Positions 1 through 8,818 are shown, numbered from the stretch's first letter. The stretch is DNA of 61,637 bases from an uncultured Lachnospiraceae bacterium (GCA_947566645.1 CANOKL010000023.1:1-61637), one strand, 5' to 3'. Numbers and translations are program-made. The notes: generated from the letters alone by a model not told the origin.

Positions 1-105
1 CAGTAACCATAAGGGTTACCGGACATTCATGAAATGACAAAGTGTCAAACTCAGGTGACAAATTTTTATTATTTTATGGTATAGTATTTATATGTGGAAA
101 TAATT

Positions 106-142
106 AACTGTCATGTAACATAAAGCCATGAACAGTTATAAT
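106..142 (+). promoter_or_regulatory. Inverted repeat and -10 box upstream of hemerythrin fusion gene
   Basis: AACTGTCATG at 106-115 and CATGAACAGTT at 127-137 form an inverted repeat with one bulged base. A perfect TATAAT -10 box at 137-142 overlaps the right arm. No good -35 box lies 17 bp upstream, which would fit an activator-dependent promoter with the inverted repeat as operator. That role is inference. Confidence 0.45.
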
Positions 143-149
143 ATGAAGT

Positions 150-175
150 AAGTGTCAAAGGGTATTTTGACGCTT
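150..175 (+). repeat. GTCAAAA-type hairpin in the leader
   Basis: AAGTGTCAAA (150-159) can pair with TTTGACGCTT (166-175) with one G-U pair. It lies between the putative -10 box and the start codon of the hemerythrin fusion gene. The same core is seen in the hairpin after this gene (1572-1613) and in half copies near 20832, 41342 and 54614, so it is probably part of a dispersed repeat family. Confidence 0.5.
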
Positions 176-217
176 GTATCATAATATAAAAGCGAATGGA
201 ACAAGGGAGGACTTTAT

Positions 218-1573
218 ATGGACAATCAACTGGTATGGGAGGACGAGTATAATATTGGTGTAGATATAATTGATAAGGAGCATAAACGCCTGTTTAAAAT
301 CATTAACAAACTCTTTGCCTTCAGTGAGGAGGAGAAGAAGGGGCAGTGGGCATGTCAGGAGGGGATTAAGTTTTTTAAAGAACATGCCATGAAGCACTTC
401 GGAGATGAAGAGCATTATATGGAATCTATTAATTACAGGAACCTTCAGCGGCACAGGCAGATTCACGAGGACTTTCGGAAGAATACGCTTCCTGCTCTTG
501 AGGAGGAACTTGAGAGAACAGATTATTCTCCGGAATCTGTGGATCATTTTCTTGGAGTATGTACGGGATGGCTCATCGGACATACACTTACGGAGGATCA
601 GGCAATTGTAGGCGACGGTACGAGCAAGTGGGAGAATCTGCTGCCGAAGGATGAGCATGAGGCTATTAAAAAGGTGATCCTGGAGCTTCTTTACGACATG
701 TTCCGCCTGGAATCCCAGGTGGTCAGCGGGACCTATAGCGGTGAAAAGTTTGGAAAAGGTGTATATTACCGTCTGGTTTACAATACGGAAGAGGATGATA
801 AGAAGTGGGAGATTATACTGGTCTTTGAGGAGCAGCTGCTTATTAAAACAGTTGGGAAGGTAATGGGCATCCATACGAATAAGCTTGATACTATGCTTGT
901 CAATGCTGCCAGATATACGGCGCGCCAGTTCGTAGGGCGTGTCAGTGAGAATCTGCCAGAGATGAAGCTGTGTGAGATGAAGGAGGAGAACCTTCTCACA
1001 TATGAGCAGTTCCGGGATGTATTCGAGAGGGAAAAGATGCAGGTCAGCCTGCTCTTTGACACAGGAGCGGGATATTTTGCATACTGTGTTATAGCCCCCC
1101 ATCTGCTGCAGGACGGTGTAGGGACACCCATAGAAGCAGAGAATGCCATGAGTGAGATTGAGAGTTATCTCATGAAGCGGGAAAAGCCGAAGAAGCATAA
1201 GATTCTTGTGGTGGATGATTCCATGACCATGCGCCAGGGTATAAAGGAGATGCTAAGTGAAGATTACGAGGTCGCAGTAGCACAGTCCGGAATGTCGGCA
1301 ATACGTTCTATTACTCTTGACAGGCCTGATCTGGTGCTTTTAGACTATGAGATGCCTGTCTGCGATGGAAGACAGGTTCTGGAGATGATCCGCTCGGAGG
1401 ATGAGCTGGCTGCACTTCCGGTTATTTTTCTGACAGGACGTACAGACCCCGAGAGTGTCAAAAAGGTAGTTGCGTTAAAACCCGCAGGCTATCTGTCCAA
1501 GTTCTTAAAGCAGGAGGACATTAAGAGGAAGATTGATAAGTTTTTTGAGGTTGAATGTATAGGAAAAAGATAA
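218..1573 (+). CDS. Hemerythrin - CheX-like - response regulator fusion protein
   Basis: 451 aa. The N-terminal bacteriohemerythrin domain (about 5-130) has the expected di-iron ligands: His22, His56 and His60 with nearby Glu64/65, His79/His83, His122 and Asp127. A middle part (about 150-315) resembles CheX/CheC-type chemotaxis phosphatase domains; this is the least certain assignment. The C-terminal receiver domain (about 327-447) has the acidic pair Asp333-Asp334, phosphoacceptor Asp376 in LLDYEMP, and the FLTGR switch region. ATG 218 follows AAGGGAGG at 204-210. Hemerythrins bind O2 or NO, so the protein may link oxygen sensing to chemotaxis signalling; that is inference. The gene stands alone, with a hairpin before it and a strong terminator after it. 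Confidence 0.85.
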   Translation: MDNQLVWEDEYNIGVDIIDKEHKRLFKIINKLFAFSEEEKKGQWACQEGIKFFKEHAMKHFGDEEHYMESINYRNLQRHRQIHEDFRKNTLPALEEELERTDYSPESVDHFLGVCTGWLIGHTLTEDQAIVGDGTSKWENLLPKDEHEAIKKVILELLYDMFRLESQVVSGTYSGEKFGKGVYYRLVYNTEEDDKKWEIILVFEEQLLIKTVGKVMGIHTNKLDTMLVNAARYTARQFVGRVSENLPEMKLCEMKEENLLTYEQFRDVFEREKMQVSLLFDTGAGYFAYCVIAPHLLQDGVGTPIEAENAMSEIESYLMKREKPKKHKILVVDDSMTMRQGIKEMLSEDYEVAVAQSGMSAIRSITLDRPDLVLLDYEMPVCDGRQVLEMIRSEDELAALPVIFLTGRTDPESVKKVVALKPAGYLSKFLKQEDIKRKIDKFFEVECIGKR

Positions 1574-1613
1574 AGATAGAAGCGTCAAAAGAATTTTTGA
1601 CGCTTCTATCTTT
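1572..1613. terminator. Bidirectional terminator, 19-bp perfect stem
   Basis: The left arm 1572-1590 (ending AAGCGTCAAAA) and the right arm 1595-1613 pair perfectly around loop GAAT, followed by T residues on the plus strand and preceded by A residues. It separates the convergent hemerythrin fusion and glutamate dehydrogenase genes. Its core matches the GTCAAAA/TTTTGAC repeat seen at 150-175. Confidence 0.9.
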
Positions 1614-1651
1614 TTTATAGGGTGAAAGAATTATGGCATATTTAGAATCCG

Positions 1652-2914
1652 TTACGGCCAGATTGCGCGTGCTGCCTTTGCTTCTACAACACGCTTCACG
1701 GCAATCAGGTAGGCTCCGGTACGGAGAGTTGTATGCTTGCTGTCTGCAATATTCCACACAGCTTCAAAGGCAGGGTCCATTATGTTTTTCAGCTTTTCGT
1801 TCACAGCTTCCTCTGTCCACATAACGGACTGGATGTTCTGCACCCATTCGAAGTAGGACACAACAACACCTCCTGCGTTGGCAAGGATATCCGGCACAAC
1901 TGTAATGCCTTTCTTTTCCAGAATCTCATCTGCCTGAGAGGTAGTGGGGCCGTTTGCTGCCTCTACGATTACTTTTGCCCGGATTCGATCTGCATTATCA
2001 GAGTTAATCTGATTTTCCAGTGCAGCCGGCACGAGTACCGTTACGTCAAGCTCTAAGAGTTCACTGTTGGAGATACGCTTCATGCCCTCCTCCTCGTAAT
2101 GTTCCAGGAGGTTTCTGCGGTCTTTGGAAAGATATTTAAGGATCTCCGGAATATTCAGTCCGTCTGGATTGTAGATGGCGCCGGATACGTCACTTACGGC
2201 TACGACCTTCATTCCTTCTTTATCCAGGAGCTTTGCAGTAATACTTCCTACATTTCCCATTCCCTGAATAGCCACAGTTGTTCCCGCCACCGGAATATTC
2301 AGCCTGGAGAGAATGTTTTTTGTTGTGAACATGACTCCGCGTCCTGTTGCTTCATTTCTTCCAAGAGCTCCGCCAAGTTCAATCGGCTTGCCGGTAACGA
2401 CACCGTGGATGCAGTGCCCCTTGAGCATGCTGTAAGTATCCATCATCCATCCCATCACACCCGCATTTGTTCCAACATCCGGTGCCGGGATATCCTGCTC
2501 TGGTCCGATTAGAGGAGCGATTGCAGCAGTATATCTTCTTGTGATGGCGCGGATCTCATTTTCAGATAATTTGGAAGGATCACATACTACGCCGCCTTTT
2601 CCTCCGCCATAGGGGATGTTCACAACCGCACATTTGAAGGTCATCCATGCGGACAGGGCGCGCACCTCGTCAATATTTACTGCAGGATGGAAACGGATTC
2701 CACCCTTTGCAGGACCCCGGGAGGTAGAATGCTGTATACGGTATCCCTCAAATACATGTGTAGTCCCGTCATCCATGCGGACGGGAATCGACACCTTTAA
2801 TTCGCGCTCCGGATACTTAATTGCCTCAATGTCACTCTCTGTGTAGCCCAGGATGGAGGCTGCATCCTCTACAACCTTTAATACATTGTCATAAGGGTTA
2901 TAAGTCTGACTCAT
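1652..2914 (-). CDS. gdhA: Glutamate dehydrogenase
   Basis: 420 aa, the usual length for the hexameric Glu/Leu/Phe/Val dehydrogenase family. It interconverts glutamate with 2-oxoglutarate and ammonia. The catalytic lysine sits in PYGGGKGG (Lys106), the active-site Asp in PAPDVGT (Asp146), and the Rossmann motif GMGNVG at 218-223 is followed by an acidic residue (AVSD, Asp242) typical of NAD-preferring enzymes. The ATG is preceded by an AAGGAG site. It lies 72 bp downstream of the aminotransferase gene on the same strand, a pairing in which the aminotransferase makes glutamate and this enzyme recycles 2-oxoglutarate. Coenzyme preference is inferred from sequence only. Confidence 0.93.
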   Translation of the reverse strand: MSQTYNPYDNVLKVVEDAASILGYTESDIEAIKYPERELKVSIPVRMDDGTTHVFEGYRIQHSTSRGPAKGGIRFHPAVNIDEVRALSAWMTFKCAVVNIPYGGGKGGVVCDPSKLSENEIRAITRRYTAAIAPLIGPEQDIPAPDVGTNAGVMGWMMDTYSMLKGHCIHGVVTGKPIELGGALGRNEATGRGVMFTTKNILSRLNIPVAGTTVAIQGMGNVGSITAKLLDKEGMKVVAVSDVSGAIYNPDGLNIPEILKYLSKDRRNLLEHYEEEGMKRISNSELLELDVTVLVPAALENQINSDNADRIRAKVIVEAANGPTTSQADEILEKKGITVVPDILANAGGVVVSYFEWVQNIQSVMWTEEAVNEKLKNIMDPAFEAVWNIADSKHTTLRTGAYLIAVKRVVEAKAARAIWP

Positions 2915-2986
2915 AATTTTTTATCTCCTTTATTTGAATTATTTTCTTTTATAAAACTCTCTGGCAGATGTGCCTATTAAGTGAAA

Positions 2987-4276
2987 TTAAGAGCTGCGGC
3001 TGCTCATCAGCTTCTCACATCCTGCCAGCCTGATACACAGGACAAGAACAGCCATGGCTTCTTTCAGCTCCTGCTCAGTCGGGAAAGACGGCGCAATACG
3101 GATATTGCTGTCCTTTGGATCTTTGCCGTAGGGATAGGTTGCACCGGCGTCTGTCAGCACAACTCCGGCCTCTTTTGCAAGCTCCACGGTTCTTTTCGCG
3201 CATCCGGGAAGTGTATGAAGTGATACGAAATATCCGCCTCTGGGATGACTCCAGGATGCAAGGTGTGTTTCGCCAAGCTCCTTGTCCAGTGTATTTACTA
3301 CAATGTCAAATTTTGGACGGAGCTTTCCCGCCAGAGCATCCATATGCCTGCGCAGACCGTCGGGAGTCTGGAAGAATTCTACATGCCTCTGCTGGTTGAT
3401 TTTATCATGGCTGATGGTCTGTGCAGACATATGTTTTTTTAACTCGGCAATATTTGCCGGGCTTGACGCAATTAAGGATACTCCGGCGCCCGGGAATGTG
3501 ATTTTTGATGTAGAAAAAAAGTAATATACCCGGTTCGGATGACCGTAGTTCTCACATTCATCTATTATATTTTTCAGGGCAATCTCTTCATAAATATGAT
3601 GTACCCCGTATGCGTTGTCCCAGAAGATCCGGAAGTCATCCGCTGCTGTTTCCATTCGGGCAAGCTCACATACAACTTCGTCGCTGTAGCAGACTCCCTC
3701 TGGATTGGAGTGGAGCGGTACACACCAGATTCCTTTAATACTGGCATCGGAGCGGGCCAGCTCCTTTACGATTTCCATATCCGGACCGTCCTTTTTAAGG
3801 GGAACCGGGATCATCTCCATGCCCAGCTCCTCACAGATCTTAAAATGCCTGTCATAGCCTGGTACAGGGCAGAGAAATTTTACCGGGTGCCCGTTATATC
3901 TATGGTAGCTCCAGGGGGCCAGGCCGTCTGTCCCGAAGAGATGTAAGGCAGACATGGTGTCAAACATCAGATTCAGACTGGAGGTTCCGCCCAGGATAAT
4001 CTGATCGGGATGAATATGAAGTAATTCGCCGAACAGCCTGCGGCATTCCGGAAGCCCTTCCAGGATTCCGTAATTCCGTATGTCAGTGCCATCCTCTGTC
4101 TTCAGGTTCTTGGGGAGATGCATCATCTCCATACTCAGGTCCAGCTGCGCAGGCGCCGGTTTTCCCCTTGCCATATTGAGCTTCAGATGCGCATCCTGGA
4201 CTTTATGGTATTCTTCCATAAGAGAGGAATACTCGCCTCTGAGCTCAGATGGTGAAAGCTCTGTAATTGATTGCAT
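2987..4276 (-). CDS. Aspartate-type aminotransferase (PF12897-like, fold type I)
   Basis: About 429 aa from the ATG at 4276. PLP-dependent transaminase: LNMARGKPAP near the N terminus, LGGTSSLNLM phosphate-binding turn, a WDNAYGVHH segment and the PLP-lysine motif STSKITFPGAG are all visible. The family (Asp_aminotransf, once called MocR-type aminotransferase) transfers amino groups between aspartate or related acids and 2-oxoglutarate. Start choice: AAGGAGGA lies at 4285-4292; the ATG at 4276 has good spacing while the ATG at 4282 is too close, and an upstream in-frame extension lies in the leader. It is probably transcribed with gdhA from the promoter at 4335-4363. The exact substrate is not shown by the sequence. 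Confidence 0.88.
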   Translation of the reverse strand: MQSITELSPSELRGEYSSLMEEYHKVQDAHLKLNMARGKPAPAQLDLSMEMMHLPKNLKTEDGTDIRNYGILEGLPECRRLFGELLHIHPDQIILGGTSSLNLMFDTMSALHLFGTDGLAPWSYHRYNGHPVKFLCPVPGYDRHFKICEELGMEMIPVPLKKDGPDMEIVKELARSDASIKGIWCVPLHSNPEGVCYSDEVVCELARMETAADDFRIFWDNAYGVHHIYEEIALKNIIDECENYGHPNRVYYFFSTSKITFPGAGVSLIASSPANIAELKKHMSAQTISHDKINQQRHVEFFQTPDGLRRHMDALAGKLRPKFDIVVNTLDKELGETHLASWSHPRGGYFVSLHTLPGCAKRTVELAKEAGVVLTDAGATYPYGKDPKDSNIRIAPSFPTEQELKEAMAVLVLCIRLAGCEKLMSSRSS

Positions 4277-4292
4277 AATCATGTTCCTCCTT

Positions 4293-4308
4293 GTACCCTG
4301 TGGGGTAC
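4293..4308 (-). promoter_or_regulatory. Small hairpin in aminotransferase leader
   Basis: GTACCC (4293-4298) and GGGTAC (4303-4308) form a 6-bp hairpin with a 4-nt loop immediately upstream of the ribosome site of the aminotransferase gene. It could shield or stabilise the 5' end; no regulator is implied by sequence alone. Confidence 0.4.
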
Positions 4309-4334
4309 GTGTTTGTTTTACTGGATTTGCCCTC

Positions 4335-4363
4335 ATTATAGAGAGCGGTTTTTAAAATTTCAA
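4335..4363 (-). promoter_or_regulatory. Sigma-A promoter for aminotransferase-gdhA
   Basis: On the minus strand: -35 TTGAAA (plus 4358-4363), 17-bp spacer, -10 TATAAT (plus 4335-4340). It would start transcription near 4328, about 50 nt before the aminotransferase ATG. Confidence 0.75.
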
Positions 4364-4448
4364 ATACAGATAATTGTATAGAAATTATAATTGAACAGTT
4401 ATGAGCGCTGACAGATGATCTGAAAATCGGAGAATTGATTTGGTAATT

Positions 4449-4477
4449 TTGCACAGTGAAAAATGTCGGAATATAAG
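4449..4477 (+). promoter_or_regulatory. Candidate promoter for PEP/pyruvate-binding protein
   Basis: TTGCAC at 4449-4454, 17-bp spacer, TATAAG at 4472-4477, about 100 nt upstream of the TTG start at 4578. It diverges from the aminotransferase promoter. Confidence 0.45.
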
Positions 4478-4577
4478 GAAATATAAGCGGATAGTTATAG
4501 AAGATATAAATGTTTCTGTATTTGCCAGTGAAAAAATTTTGTTTTAGTATGGAGATAAGGAAAGGAGGGAAGAACCT

Positions 4578-6314
4578 TTGACAAAGGAAGAGAAAAAGCT
4601 TATCTGTAATCGAATTATGACGGATGAACCGAAGATGGAGCAGCTGATTCTGAAGTACTTTACAGGCGGGGATTTCCAGAGGATTGAAGAGCGGAAGATC
4701 GGCGGCGGTGTAATAGGAGGAAAGGCCTGCGGACTTCTGCTGGCACATAAGCTGGTATCTGCGCATCTGCCAGAATGTGAAGAGTATCTGGTGCCCCATG
4801 ATTCCTGGTTTGTGGGAACAGAGCTTTTTCGCAATTATCTTCTTGAAGGAAGGCTTATACTTGCGGGGACTGTGAAGGAACAATTTCAGAAGATGCTTGA
4901 GAGTTATGGGGATTCTCCGATTATAGTAAGATCAAGCAGTATTATGGAGGATGGCTATGACCATGCATTTTCAGGGAAGTATGCATCTGTCTTCTGTACC
5001 AGTCAGGGTACGGCAGAGGAAAAACTGGGGAATTTTCTAAATGCTATAGAAGAGGTGTATGAGAGTGTACGGAATGTATCAGCGCAGGAGTACCGCAGAA
5101 AGCTTCATCTGACAGAGAAGAAAGAGGAGATGGCGCTCCTTATACAGCGTGTGGCAGGACACAGGCAGGGAGATCTGTATTTTCCGGCGGCGGCAGGGAT
5201 GGGATGTTCCTATAATCCTTATAAATGGATGGAATATCTCAATCCGGATGCGGGAATGCTGCGGATTGTTATGGGGCTTGGGACGAGGGCGGTGGAGAGG
5301 ACGCCTGGAGATTACCCGAGACTTGTAGGCCTGGACCGTCCACAGGCAAACTTAAGGACAACCATCGGCGAGAGACATAAGTACTCCCAGAGAAATGTGG
5401 ATGTGATTGATCTGGAGGAAGGCAGGCTGGTGACGAAGAGCCTTGGGGCCATTAAGGAGCTGCTTCCTGAATGGCAGAAAAGACTGCTTCTTAGCAGAGA
5501 CACCGAGGCAGAGGATCTGCTGAGACAGAGAAGAAAATACCACAAGGTCTTTTTCGCTGACTGTCAGGGACTTGTAGAGACAGAGCATTTTATACATATT
5601 ATGAGACGGCTCCTTAAGATGCTGGAGGAAGAATATGCCCGTCCGGTAGATATTGAATTTGCAGTGACAGGAACAGATGAAGGGAAATGGCAGCTGAATC
5701 TTCTGCAGTGCCGTCCGCTTAGGAGCAGGGAATCAGGGAAGATTCATATTCCGGAAGATCAGGATAAAAGAGTGCTTTTTGATGTAAGAAGAACCTCTGT
5801 GAACCGCTCCAGGTGGGAACGGATCGACTACATTGTCCATGTGGACCCGAGAGCTTATTATGAGTGCCCTTATGCGAAGAAGCCGGAGATTGCAAGAATT
5901 ATCGGCAAGATTAACCAGGAATTTCAGGATGCGTCATGCCTGCTCCTTGTTCCAGGGAGGATCGGGACCTCATCACCAGAGCTGGGAGTCCCGGTATCCT
6001 ATGCGGATGTAAGCTGCTTTAAGGCAATCTGTGAGGTGGCATATGGCGAGGTGGGCTATCATCCGGATCTGTCATACGGGAGCCATATGTTCCAGGATAT
6101 GATTGAGGCCGATGTGTACTATGGTGCAATCAATGAAAACAGCAAGACACGCTTATACCAGCCAGAGCTTCTCAGGCAGAAGAATGGGATACTCAGGAAA
6201 CGCTGGGAGGAAGAAGCACAGTGGAATCAGATTATTGAAGTCTATGATGTCAGAGAGGATGAGGCAAAGCTCCTCCTGGATGCAGGCCATGGCAGAGCGG
6301 TGTGTATCGTATAA
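4578..6314 (+). CDS. PEP synthase/PPDK N-terminal-domain protein (stand-alone)
   Basis: 578 aa starting at TTG 4578, 8 nt after AAAGGAGGG (4561-4569); no in-frame ATG lies nearby. The region about 40-135 carries the pyruvate/PEP-binding (PPDK_N) signature: GGGVIGGKACGL with the nucleotide-binding lysine, then VRSSS (117-121), EDG and FSGKYAS. A second recognisable block ends in LLQCRPL. The phosphohistidine domain and the C-terminal PEP-binding barrel of real PEP synthase or pyruvate phosphate dikinase are missing, so a normal dikinase reaction is not possible from this chain alone. The C-terminal 190 residues are not recognised. It stands alone between two promoters. A phosphotransfer or regulatory role is possible; not resolved. 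Confidence 0.7.
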   Translation: MTKEEKKLICNRIMTDEPKMEQLILKYFTGGDFQRIEERKIGGGVIGGKACGLLLAHKLVSAHLPECEEYLVPHDSWFVGTELFRNYLLEGRLILAGTVKEQFQKMLESYGDSPIIVRSSSIMEDGYDHAFSGKYASVFCTSQGTAEEKLGNFLNAIEEVYESVRNVSAQEYRRKLHLTEKKEEMALLIQRVAGHRQGDLYFPAAAGMGCSYNPYKWMEYLNPDAGMLRIVMGLGTRAVERTPGDYPRLVGLDRPQANLRTTIGERHKYSQRNVDVIDLEEGRLVTKSLGAIKELLPEWQKRLLLSRDTEAEDLLRQRRKYHKVFFADCQGLVETEHFIHIMRRLLKMLEEEYARPVDIEFAVTGTDEGKWQLNLLQCRPLRSRESGKIHIPEDQDKRVLFDVRRTSVNRSRWERIDYIVHVDPRAYYECPYAKKPEIARIIGKINQEFQDASCLLLVPGRIGTSSPELGVPVSYADVSCFKAICEVAYGEVGYHPDLSYGSHMFQDMIEADVYYGAINENSKTRLYQPELLRQKNGILRKRWEEEAQWNQIIEVYDVREDEAKLLLDAGHGRAVCIV

Positions 6315-6323
6315 GATACGATA
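6305..6323 (+). terminator. Hairpin overlapping the stop codon
   Basis: TATCGTAT (6305-6312) and ATACGATA (6316-6323) form an 8-bp AT-rich stem overlapping the TAA of the preceding gene. There is no clear U tract, so termination strength is uncertain. Confidence 0.4.
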
Positions 6324-6455
6324 ATAATAAGTTGATTTTACTGAAATGAAGATGATAAAATATATACTGAATGCCAGATCAATCTGTCGCTCAGCATAAA
6401 TGGATGCGCACAAGCCGCATGTCAAAAGCTTAACAGGAACCCGGAGGCACCCACA

Positions 6456-7415
6456 ATGTTTTCTAATATGAATTATGTATATGAAGTTTATAAGGAGGGA
6501 AGCTTTTCAAAGGCAGCGGAGAAGCTCTTTATCTCCCAGCCGGCGCTGAGCGCTACCGTGAAAAAGGTAGAGAAGAAGATCGGCACGCCGCTCTTTGACA
6601 GAAGCAGAAGCCCTGTCCGCCTGACAGAATGTGGAAGAAAATACATTAAGATTGTAGAGAAGATTATGGAGATGGAAGAGGAGTTCGCCGGATATGTCAG
6701 CAATTTGAATGAGCTGTCCACGGGCAGCTTAAGTGTTGGGGGCACGTATCTCTTTGCGGCATATATATTTCCGGGGATCTTCAAGAAATTTCAGGAGATG
6801 TATCCGAATGTGGAGCTGAGACTGATCGAGGGACACACCTCGCAGCTTGAGAAAAAGCTTTTTTCCGGGGAGATTGACCTGATTATGGACAACTATCCGC
6901 TGGATGAAGAGCTGTATGAAAAGAAATATGTGAAGACAGAACATCTCCTGCTTGCTGTGCCTGCTTCTTTTCCAAGCAATGCGGCGGCAAAGTCATGGAG
7001 CTTAAGTTCTGCAGAGATCCGAAGCGGGGCACACATCAGGAAGGAGACCTACGGGGTGCCGCTTAAGATGTTCGAGGGGGATCCCTTTGTATTTCTCCGG
7101 GAGCATAATGATACGAGAGAGCGGGTGGAGGGAATCTGTAAGCGCGCAGGCATCACGCCGAAGGTTGCCTGGAAGCTTGACCAGATGCTTACCACCTACC
7201 ACCTGACAGAGCAGGGGATGGGAGTTTCCTTCATAAGCGACACGGCAATCAGATACCTTCCGCCGGATCTGAATGTGTATTATTATAAGCTTGATGATCC
7301 GGCAGCAGAGAGAAATGTATATTTTTATTATCGTAAGAACAAGTATTTTACAAGAAGTATGGCTGAATTTATGAAGCTTGCGGCCTCGGAGATGGAAGAG
7401 GACCGTCAGGTATAA
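6456..7415 (+). CDS. LysR-family transcriptional regulator
   Basis: 319 aa. An N-terminal winged helix-turn-helix (about 1-60: GSFSKAAEKLFISQPALSA) is followed by a periplasmic-binding-protein-like effector domain from about residue 90. LysR proteins bind DNA as tetramers and respond to small metabolites. It is co-directional with and about 60 nt upstream of pepT, heading a block of peptide and amino acid genes, so it is a reasonable candidate regulator for peptide utilisation; the effector is unknown. The upstream 140 bp contain a possible TTGATT/TAAAAT promoter. Confidence 0.9.
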   Translation: MFSNMNYVYEVYKEGSFSKAAEKLFISQPALSATVKKVEKKIGTPLFDRSRSPVRLTECGRKYIKIVEKIMEMEEEFAGYVSNLNELSTGSLSVGGTYLFAAYIFPGIFKKFQEMYPNVELRLIEGHTSQLEKKLFSGEIDLIMDNYPLDEELYEKKYVKTEHLLLAVPASFPSNAAAKSWSLSSAEIRSGAHIRKETYGVPLKMFEGDPFVFLREHNDTRERVEGICKRAGITPKVAWKLDQMLTTYHLTEQGMGVSFISDTAIRYLPPDLNVYYYKLDDPAAERNVYFYYRKNKYFTRSMAEFMKLAASEMEEDRQV

Positions 7416-7474
7416 GGAATAGAAAAATGGTAACTGCGAAGGTATGGGGCAGTTACAGATCAGGAGTAAATGAT

Positions 7475-8692
7475 ATGAGAGCGTATGAAAGACTTTTACA
7501 GTATGTAAATGTATGGACGACCAGTGATGAGGCGAGTGAGACAGTTCCTTCAGCAGAACGGGAATTTGACCTGGCGAAGATGCTTTTAGAGGAGATGAAG
7601 GAGATCGGGATTCAGGACGTAGTGCTGGATGAAAAGTGCTACATCTATGGCGTGGTTCCGGCGACGCCAGGATATGAGGATAAGCCTGCAGTGGGCCTGG
7701 TGGCACATATGGATACTGCAACTGATTTTAGCGGTAAGGACATTAAGCCGCAGATTATAAAGGACTATGATGGGGAAGATGTTGTTCTTGGGACGAGCGG
7801 CAGGGTCCTGACAGTTTCCGAGTTCCCGCACCTTAAGGAGCTTAAGGGAAGGACACTGATTACTACGGACGGCACCACACTTCTGGGAGCGGACGACAAG
7901 GCGGGGATTGCGGAGATCCTGACGGCTGTGGAAGAGATGATCCAGGAGAATATTCCTCACGGGAAGATCTGTATCGGATTCACACCGGATGAGGAGATTG
8001 CCAGAGGAGCGAAGCACTTTGACGTGGAGAAATTCGGCGCACAGTATGCCTATACGCTGGACGGCTCAAAGGAGGGAGAGATCCAGTTTGAGAACTTTAA
8101 TGCATCTACCGCATTTTTCACGATTCATGGGAATAATGTTCACACAGGTAGCGCGAAGAATGTCCTGGTGAACTCCCAGCTTCTTGCCATGGAGATCCAG
8201 TCCATGCTTCCAGAGGAGGAGAGGCCCGAGACAACAGAGGGCTACGAGGGCTTTTATCATCTGGTGAGCATGACCGGTACGGTAGACCTTACGAAGATGA
8301 AATACTTTATCCGTGACCATGACCGTGAGGATTATGAGAAGAGGCATGCGCTTCTGTGTAAGATCGAAGAGCGTATGAATGAGACCTATGGGGAAGGTAC
8401 AGTAGAGCTGGAAATCGTAGAATCTTACCGGAATATGCGGGAAAAGATCGAACCATGCTTCCATCTGGTAGAGAATGCGAAAGAGGCAATTAAAGGTGTT
8501 GGCCTTGAACCAGATATCTCACCTGTCAGAGGGGGAACTGACGGCGCGAGATTAAGCTTCAAGGGTCTGCCCTGTCCGAATCTCGGCACCGGGGGATATG
8601 CATTCCACGGCCCTTATGAGCATATCACAATAGAGGGTATGGAGCTTGCAGTCAGGATTACGAAAGACATTCTCAGACGTTACGCAGAATAA
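7475..8692 (+). CDS. pepT: Peptidase T (tripeptide aminopeptidase)
   Basis: 405 aa from the ATG at 7475, close to the usual 408 aa of PepT; CAGGAG at 7461-7466 supports this start over an ORF start 48 nt upstream. M20B zinc aminopeptidase that removes the N-terminal residue from tripeptides in the cytoplasm. Metal-site motifs are present: GLVAHMDTATDF (His and Asp), GADDKAGIAEI (bridging Asp), FTPDEEIARGA (Glu-Glu), and a conserved HTGSAKN loop. It lies between the LysR gene and an amino acid permease; downstream genes are co-directional. The stop codon lies inside the first unit of a tandem repeat. Confidence 0.94.
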   Translation: MRAYERLLQYVNVWTTSDEASETVPSAEREFDLAKMLLEEMKEIGIQDVVLDEKCYIYGVVPATPGYEDKPAVGLVAHMDTATDFSGKDIKPQIIKDYDGEDVVLGTSGRVLTVSEFPHLKELKGRTLITTDGTTLLGADDKAGIAEILTAVEEMIQENIPHGKICIGFTPDEEIARGAKHFDVEKFGAQYAYTLDGSKEGEIQFENFNASTAFFTIHGNNVHTGSAKNVLVNSQLLAMEIQSMLPEEERPETTEGYEGFYHLVSMTGTVDLTKMKYFIRDHDREDYEKRHALLCKIEERMNETYGEGTVELEIVESYRNMREKIEPCFHLVENAKEAIKGVGLEPDISPVRGGTDGARLSFKGLPCPNLGTGGYAFHGPYEHITIEGMELAVRITKDILRRYAE

Positions 8693-8815
8693 GGAGAGGC
8701 TGGAGTTAAGAGAGGCTAGAATAAGGAGAGGCTGGAACAAGAAGAGATCAGAATAAAGGGAGATTAGAATAAGGGGAGATTAGAGTAAGGAGATGTCAGA
8801 ATAAGGAGAGGTTTT
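8688..8815 (+). repeat. Eight-unit 16-bp tandem repeat of ribosome-site-like units
   Basis: Eight consecutive 16-bp units with consensus AATAAGGAGAGGCTGG-like sequence run without gaps. The first unit contains the pepT stop codon, and the last (AATAAGGAGAGGTTTT) provides the ribosome site of the permease gene at 8819. Every unit carries a purine-rich AAGGAG-like core and most contain a TAA. Units 1, 3 and 8 are the most alike; units 2 and 4-7 have diverged. Confidence 0.93.
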
Positions 8816-8818
8816 AAA

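Noticed and set aside
1..25. GTAACC/GGTTAC hairpin resembling the 3' end of a c-di-GMP-I riboswitch
   Set aside because: Only the last part could be in the window; the conserved core is not visible and a -10 box lies between it and the next gene.
8688..8815. CRISPR array
   Set aside because: The units are contiguous 16-bp repeats with no spacers and no cas genes.
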